From positions 1 through 11,284 of the forward strand of contig JBDHRG010000127.1 in NCBI GenBank assembly GCA_039807445.1: 11,284 nt of DNA, written 5' to 3'. Each line of letters starts with the position of its first letter. Positions within the stretch are counted from its first letter, which is position 1. The stretch comes from JBDHRG01 sp039807445. GTDB taxonomy: Bacteria; Pseudomonadota; Gammaproteobacteria; Competibacterales; Competibacteraceae. Under the pieces are notes generated by a model that saw only the letters and a list, made by a program, of their open reading frames with translations, made no database searches and was not told where the DNA came from. Position numbers and translations under genes: made by a program. Below, in pieces: positions 6,667 through 11,284 of the stretch.

Positions 6667-9410
6667 ATGTCGCGTGAGGTCAACCACATCCATGCCCGGC
6701 TCGCGCTGCGCAAGCCGCAGCGCGAGTCGCTCGAGATTCTGGCGGAGCTGCTCGGCCGCCTCGAGCTCGGCAAGGGTGCAGCGCTCGAGCGCGCGCTCGC
6801 CGCCGTGCGCGAGGCTTACCCCGCGGTGACGGAGTTCGAGCGCGAATTCCCCTCGCTCTGCTTCGCGCTCGCCACCGGCGTCGGCAAGACGCGGCTGATG
6901 GGCGCCTTCATCGCCTGGCTGTACCTGACCGGACGCAGCCGCAACTTCCTGGTGCTGGCGCCGAACCTGACGATCTACGACAAGCTGATCGCGGACTTCT
7001 CGCCGCGGAGCCCCAAGTACGTGTTCCGCGGCCTGCCCGAGTTCGCCGGCAACGGCGCTCCGGTGGTCGTCACCGGCGATACCTGGGACCGTGCCGGCAG
7101 CGTGCGCGGCCGCGACCTGTTCAACTTCGATGCGCGGCCGTACGTCAACGTCTTCAACATCTCCAAGCTCAACGCCACCGACAACAGGGCGGGGGCGGCG
7201 AAGAGCCGCACGCCGCGCGTCAAGCGCCTGCAGGAGACGCTGGGCGAGAGCTACTTCGCCTACCTGAGCGGCCCCTCGACGACCTGGTGGTGCTGATGGA
7301 CGAGGCGCACCGCTACCGCGCCAGCGCCGGCGCGCAGGCGATCAACGAACTGGCGCCGATCCTCGGCCTGGAGCTGACCGCCACGCCGAAGACCACCGGC
7401 GCGAGGCCGCAGCCGTTTCGCAACGTCGTCTACCAGTACCCGCTGGCCCGCGCGCTCGAGGACGGCTTCGTCAAGACCCCGGCGGTGGCGACGCGCACCG
7501 ACTTCGGGCCCGAGCGCTGTTCGGACGCCGAGCTCGAACGCATCAAGCTCGAGGACGGCGTCCACCACCACGAATTCGTCAAGGTGGAGCTCGAGACCTA
7601 CGCGCGCGAGCACGGCTCGCCGCTGGTCAAGCCCTTCATGCTGGTGGTGGCGACCGATACCGAGCACGCCCGCGCCTTGCGTGCGCTGATCGCCGCGCCC
7701 GACTTCTTCGGCGGGCGTTATGCCGAGCGGGTGATCGAGGTGCACTCGGCGCTGAGGGGCGACGAGTCGGAGGAGTTCACGCAGCGGCTGCTCGAGGTCG
7801 AGCACGACGAGCGCACCGAGATCGTGATCCACGTCAACAAGCTCAAGGAAGGCTGGGACGTCAACAACCTGTATACCATCGTGCCGCTGCGCGCCTCGGC
7901 GTCCGAGATCCTGACCGAGCAGACCATCGGCCGCGGCCTGCGCCTGCCCTACGGGCGGCGCACCGGCGTGGCGGCGCTGGACCGACCGACGATCATCGCC
8001 CACGACCGCTTCCAGGAAGTGATCGAACGCGCCCGGGATGCGGGCTCGATCATCCACGAAGGGCTGACGATCGGCACCGGTGGCGACATTCCCGACGATC
8101 AGCCGCAACGGGTGACGACGCCGTCGCTGGCCGAAACCCTGCTCACGGGCAAAGGGCCGAGCGTTGGCGACCGACCGGCCGAGACGCCGGTGGACTACGC
8201 GATCGAGGACCCGGCCGAGTGCCGCATCGCCGAAACGGTGCTGAATCGGATCGACCACTACCAACACCTCGCCAGCGTGCACGAGCTGACCCGCCCCGAG
8301 GTGCGCGCGCGGATCAGCGCCGAGGTCGGTGCCGAGCTGGCGCCCGCCCAGGAGGCATTGGAGGGCTTCGAGCCCGTCGACCCGGCGCTGGTCGCACGGG
8401 TGGTGGAGCGGGTCACCGAGCGGCTGGCCGAGCTGACCATCGACATCCCGAACATCGTGATCGTGCCTTCGCGCGAGGTCAGCTACGGTTTCCGCGACTT
8501 CGACCTCGAGGGGCTGGAGCGCATCCACTACCCGCCGGTGGCCGAGGAGATCCTGGTGCAGAGGCTCGACACCGGCGAGCGCGAGCGGATCGCCCGCGAT
8601 CCCCAAGGGCCCCGGGAACAGCGGCCGGAAGACTACCTGATCGCCGTGCTCGTCGATCAGGACGACATCGATTACGACGCGCACGCCGATCTGCTGTACA
8701 AGCTCGCCGGGCAGGTGATCGGGCGCTTGCGCAGCTATCTGGCCGGGCCCGCCGAGGTCGAGCAGATGGCACGCCGCCACCGGACGGAACTGGCGCGCTT
8801 CATCCACGGCCAGCTGCGCGAGCACCACTGGGGCGCGCCGGTCGGGTCTGTCGGGCGGGTCACGCGCGGCTTCACGGCGCTGAAACCGATCCACTTCACG
8901 CTCGACGCCGCCGAGCGACCGCGCGACTTTCGAGCGTCGCTGCCGTCCGGAGCGCCGGTCCGCTCGCTGCTGTTCACCGGCTTCGGCAAGTGCTGTTATC
9001 CGCACCAGCGCTTCCAGTCCGCCGAAGGCGAGCTCAGCTTCGCCAGGCTGCTGGAGCGCGAGCCCGAGGTGCTGCGCTGGATGAAGCCGGCGCCGGGACA
9101 GTTCCGCATCGAGTACGCGGGCGGGGCGTATTACGAGCCGGATTTCGTGGTCGAGACCACTACTGCAAAGCTGATCGTCGAGCCCAAGCAGCGCGGCGAG
9201 ATCGACAGCGAAGAGGTTCGGGCCAAGGCGCGGGCGGCGCGGCGCTGGCTGGGGTATGCGAACGCGCATGCCTGGACCTGCGGCGGAAAGCCTTGGCGGT
9301 ATCTGTTGGTTCCGCATGACGAGATCGGCGAGAACCGGACGCTGCAGGGGCTGGTCGCCGAGTTTTCGCAGCTGCCCGAGCCCGAGGAAGACGCCGTTGT
9401 CGTCGCCTGA
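6667..9410 (+). pseudogene. res: Type III restriction enzyme Res subunit, frameshifted
   Basis: Res is the ATP-dependent translocase/endonuclease partner of Mod. Two frames together encode ~914 residues. The first (6667-7296) has the Walker A ATGVGKTR at 69-76 and ends in STTWWC-stop. The second carries on from about 7275 with LDDLVVLMDEAHRY (DEAH at 212-215), ELTATPK, and NKLKEGWDVNN...EQTIGRGLRLPYGRR (motifs V-VI). A C-terminal PD-(D/E)xK nuclease follows, with D826 and E839-x-K841. The break is at GGCCCCTC (7270-7277): one base is missing, or two are extra, so all helicase motifs beyond I and the nuclease are out of frame. Everything after the break is otherwise intact, so the mutation is recent, is a sequencing error, or is bypassed by slippage on CCCC. 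Start: AGGGAAG before ATG 6667. The 3' end overlaps the ubiX remnant. Confidence 0.88.
7270..7296 (+). other. Frameshift site in res
   Basis: Upstream codons read AGC GGC CCC TCG ... TGC TGA, stopping at 7294-7296. The downstream frame reads CTC GAC GAC CTG GTG GTG CTG ATG GAC GAG. A -1 slip on the four C (7272-7275) would give Ser-Gly-Pro-Leu-Asp-Asp and restore the family pattern LxDLVxLMDEAH. There is no longer repeat tract, so classical phase variation is not supported. Confidence 0.85.
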
Positions 9411-9492
9411 GCCTTCCCGCCCGATCGCGCTGGCGCTGACCGGAGCTTCCGGCGCGCAGTACGGGCTGCGGCTGCTCGAGTGCCTGCTGGAT
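9397..9492 (+). pseudogene. ubiX: 5' fragment of flavin prenyltransferase UbiX
   Basis: UbiX makes the prenylated FMN cofactor used by UbiD decarboxylases in ubiquinone synthesis. About 32 codons are visible from a TTG at 9397: RPIALALTGASGAQYGLR followed by LLECLLDA. The FMN/phosphate-binding TGASGA motif and first helix are typical of the family. After LLDA (about 9492) the frame becomes unrelated (PAWRQARW...) and ends at 9558, so roughly 160 residues are missing here. The frame overlaps the end of res by 14 bases. The ATPase gene starts 41 bases after the break. I infer that the ATPase cassette inserted into, or replaced, the 3' part of ubiX; the rest may lie beyond the window. Confidence 0.8.
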
Positions 9493-9498
9493 GCCCCA

Positions 9499-9512
9499 GC
9501 CTGGCGTCAGGC
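9499..9512. repeat. Short hairpin at the ubiX break point
   Basis: GCCTG-GCGT-CAGGC forms a perfect five-base stem with a four-base loop, six bases after the last recognisable ubiX codon. It may mark the edge of the inserted cassette or act as a weak stem in front of the ATPase gene. It is too short to identify. Confidence 0.3.
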
Positions 9513-9533
9513 ACGGTGGCGTGGAGAATCATC

Positions 9534-10679
9534 ATGCACATCAGCCGCCTCGCGCTGAGCAACTGGAAGAACTTCAAGAAAGCCGAGGGCGTGTTCGGCC
9601 CGCGCACCTTCGTCATCGGCCCGAACGCTTCCGGCAAGTCGAACCTGCTCGATGCGCTCCGTTTTCTGCGCGACGTCGCAACGATCGGGCTCCAGCAGGC
9701 GGTGGTGGTGAAGCGGGGCGGTGTTTCGTCGTTGCGATGCCTGGCCGCCACACGCAACTCGAAGGTCGAACTCGATGTCAGCGTCGACGGCGGAGGGGAG
9801 GATCAGGTCCGCTGGCGCTATCGTCTGGCGTTCAACAAGGGCGCGAAGCGCGAGCTCGAGGTCAGGTACGAAAGCGTCTGGTGCAACGACCAGGTCCTTT
9901 TCGAGCGTCCCGATAGTGCGGACAAGGGCGATCCGGAGCGCCTGACGCAGACCTACCTCGAGCAGATCAATGCGAACAAGGATTTCCGCGATCTGGCAGA
10001 GTTCTTCAAGAGCATCGCTTACAGGCATCTGGTGCCGGAAGTCGTGCGTGATCCCAAGGGATTCAGCTCGGCGCCCGTGGTCGACGACCCCTACGGGCGA
10101 GACTTCCTGCAACGTCTCTGGCAGACGCCCGAGCGCACGCGCAACGCCCGCCTTCGCCGGATCAACCGGGTGCTCGAAGTAGCCGTTCCGCAATTCAGAG
10201 AGCTGCGCGTCGAGCAGGATGGCACGGGGGCCCCGCATCTCGTCGGGTTCTACGAGCACTGGCGTCCGAATCCGGCAAGGCAGTCCGAGGCCCAGTTTTC
10301 CGATGGTTCGCTGCGGCTGCTGGGGCTGCTATGGTCGCTGCTCGAAGACGGTGGCCCCTTGCTGCTCGAAGAGCCGGAGCTGTCGCTGCACACGGCTGTC
10401 GTCGCGCAGTTGCCCGGCTTGTTCGAGCGGGCCCGGAGGAGGAAGCTCGGCAGCCGCCAGCTCATCGTGACGACGCACTCGGAGGATCTGTTGCGCGATC
10501 CGGGCGTTGCGGCCGAGGAGGTTCTCTGGCTCGAACCCACCGCGCAGGGAACGCTGATCCACGTGGCCGGTGAAAAGGAGCGCGCACTGATGCGCAACGG
10601 CAATGCCACGGCAGCGGACGCCATTCTGCCGCTGTCCAGGCCGCAGGCGGTCGAGCAGCTGTCGCTGGCGCTGAGCTGA
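9534..10679 (+). CDS. AAA_21/ABC-type ATPase of a two-gene putative defence module
   Basis: A 381-residue cytosolic ATPase of the SMC/RecF/OLD-like group (AAA_21 type). The order of motifs is complete: N-terminal MHISRLALSNWKNFK, Walker A GPNASGKS at 29-36, an ABC-signature-like FSDGSLRLLGLL at 255-266, and Walker B plus D-loop LLLEEPELSLH at 276-286. E279 stands where many ABC proteins have Asp, which is common in this group. The switch histidine is H315 in VTTHSEDLL. The insert between Walker A and the signature is only about 220 residues, too short for a long coiled coil. The start at 9534 is supported by GGAG (9523-9526) and by the family-like N-terminus; the frame upstream is ubiX debris. 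The next gene overlaps its stop (TGATG), so the two proteins are made together, as in ATPase-nuclease defence pairs (OLD, PARIS, Rlo types). Confidence 0.9.
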   Translation: MHISRLALSNWKNFKKAEGVFGPRTFVIGPNASGKSNLLDALRFLRDVATIGLQQAVVVKRGGVSSLRCLAATRNSKVELDVSVDGGGEDQVRWRYRLAFNKGAKRELEVRYESVWCNDQVLFERPDSADKGDPERLTQTYLEQINANKDFRDLAEFFKSIAYRHLVPEVVRDPKGFSSAPVVDDPYGRDFLQRLWQTPERTRNARLRRINRVLEVAVPQFRELRVEQDGTGAPHLVGFYEHWRPNPARQSEAQFSDGSLRLLGLLWSLLEDGGPLLLEEPELSLHTAVVAQLPGLFERARRRKLGSRQLIVTTHSEDLLRDPGVAAEEVLWLEPTAQGTLIHVAGEKERALMRNGNATAADAILPLSRPQAVEQLSLALS

Positions 10680-11284
10680 TGCTCTGGCCCGTCGACGTGC
10701 TGGTGGAAGGGCCCACCGACGCGGTGCTCGCGAGTCGGCTTCTCGGTGCGTGCGCGCTGGGGGTGGGGACAGTGTATCCGCGTAAGGGTTGCGGCTACGT
10801 CAAGCGCATGCTCCCCAAGCTGAGCGCAGGAGTCACGTTCTCGCCGCTGTTCGTTCTGCTCGATTTCATGGATGCGGGGGCGACATGTCCGCCGGAGGCG
10901 ATACAGGGCTTGTGCCCCGAACGACAGGCGAATCTGCTGCTCCGGCTAGTCGTGCGCGAGCTGGAGAGCTGGATACTCGCCGATCGTGAAGGGATCGCCG
11001 CTTATCTCGGGGTTGCGCTGAAGTATGTGCCGGACGATCCCGAGCGCCTCGACGATCCCAAGCGAACGCTGATCAACGTCGCCCGACGTGCCAAGCGGGC
11101 GAGTATTCGCGAGGCGATGGTGCCACGCCCAGGATACAGTGCCTCGGTAGGGCCCGAGTACGTGGCGTACTTGACGAAGTTCATCCGGAATCACTGGGAC
11201 ATCGACAAGGCTTGTGTCAGGGCGCCGAGTCTTCAGCGATGTGTCGTGCGGCTGCGTGAGCTGCACCAGCGTTTGGAGGCAGGA
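10679..11284 (+). CDS. TOPRIM/DUF4276-like protein, partner of the ATPase; 3' end outside window
   Basis: The ATG overlaps the ATPase stop (ATGA/TGATG). There is no separate binding site, so translation is coupled. The 202 codons seen have no stop, so the gene is truncated by the window edge, though the size suggests only a short tail is missing. The N-terminus VDVLVEGPTDAVLASRLL has the TOPRIM-type glutamate (LVEGxTD). A second acidic strand reads FVLLDFMDAG, and RLVVRELESWILADREG matches the pattern I know from DUF4276-type proteins. Later blocks are DDPKRTLINVARR and VPRPGYSASVGPEY. TOPRIM proteins of this kind serve as nuclease or effector subunits beside ABC ATPases. The second acidic motif is D-x-x-D, not the usual D-x-D, so catalysis is uncertain. 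The role in phage defence is inferred from gene pairing and location. Confidence 0.8.
   Translation, partial: MLWPVDVLVEGPTDAVLASRLLGACALGVGTVYPRKGCGYVKRMLPKLSAGVTFSPLFVLLDFMDAGATCPPEAIQGLCPERQANLLLRLVVRELESWILADREGIAAYLGVALKYVPDDPERLDDPKRTLINVARRAKRASIREAMVPRPGYSASVGPEYVAYLTKFIRNHWDIDKACVRAPSLQRCVVRLRELHQRLEAG

Noticed and set aside
7270..7277. Phase-variable homopolymer tract in res
   Set aside because: The run is only four C, far shorter than tracts known to switch by slipped-strand mispairing; an ordinary indel or sequencing error is likelier.
7260..9317. 685-codon - strand frame opposite res
   Set aside because: It is a shadow of the res coding strand. It has low-complexity composition and no recognisable motifs, while the + strand holds clear helicase and nuclease motifs.
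9480..9533. Longer ATPase start 18 codons upstream
   Set aside because: Those codons translate ubiX debris and junction sequence (MPAGCPSLASG...). The ATG at 9534 has a ribosome binding site and a family-like N-terminus.

Overview
The window is a GC-rich (about two thirds G+C by eye) stretch of bacterial chromosome. Every gene I can support lies on the + strand. GatB, Hsp33 and Mpl sequences, the codon use and the mpl-ubiX neighbourhood suggest a proteobacterium, most likely a betaproteobacterium of the Rhodocyclales (Azoarcus/Thauera) type. That assignment is inferred from protein character, not from a search.

Layout. (1) 1-1233: 3' part of gatB (tRNA amidotransferase). (2) 1251-1693: two tiny, translationally coupled ORFs. 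The second looks like a HEPN-type protein that has lost its middle. (3) 1703-3145: a possible 12-codon leader ORF, hslO (Hsp33 redox chaperone) and a small five-helix membrane protein. (4) 3149-4516: mpl (murein tripeptide recycling ligase). (5) 4529-9410: a type III-like restriction-modification locus. It holds an 83-codon stump of an SNF2-type helicase, a 200-bp gap with two different palindromic repeats, an intact methyltransferase (mod) whose central specificity region has clearly lower GC than its flanks, and a restriction subunit (res) broken by one frameshift. (6) 9397-9492: the first ~32 codons of ubiX, overlapping the end of res and then cut off. (7) 9534-11284: a coupled two-gene unit of an ABC/AAA_21-type ATPase and a TOPRIM/DUF4276-like protein that runs off the window end.

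How it fits together. mpl and ubiX are neighbours in some other proteobacteria (Pseudomonas aeruginosa, from memory). Here the interval between them holds a restriction-modification cassette, and ubiX itself is cut by a second, ATPase-based cassette. The simplest reading is a housekeeping junction that has become a landing site for defence genes, with visible decay: a helicase stump, a frameshifted res, a hollowed-out HEPN gene and a truncated ubiX. The methyltransferase and the ATPase/TOPRIM pair look intact. The latter is the best candidate for a little-described defence system; its architecture recalls OLD, PARIS and Rlo-type ATPase-plus-nuclease pairs but is not clearly any of them.
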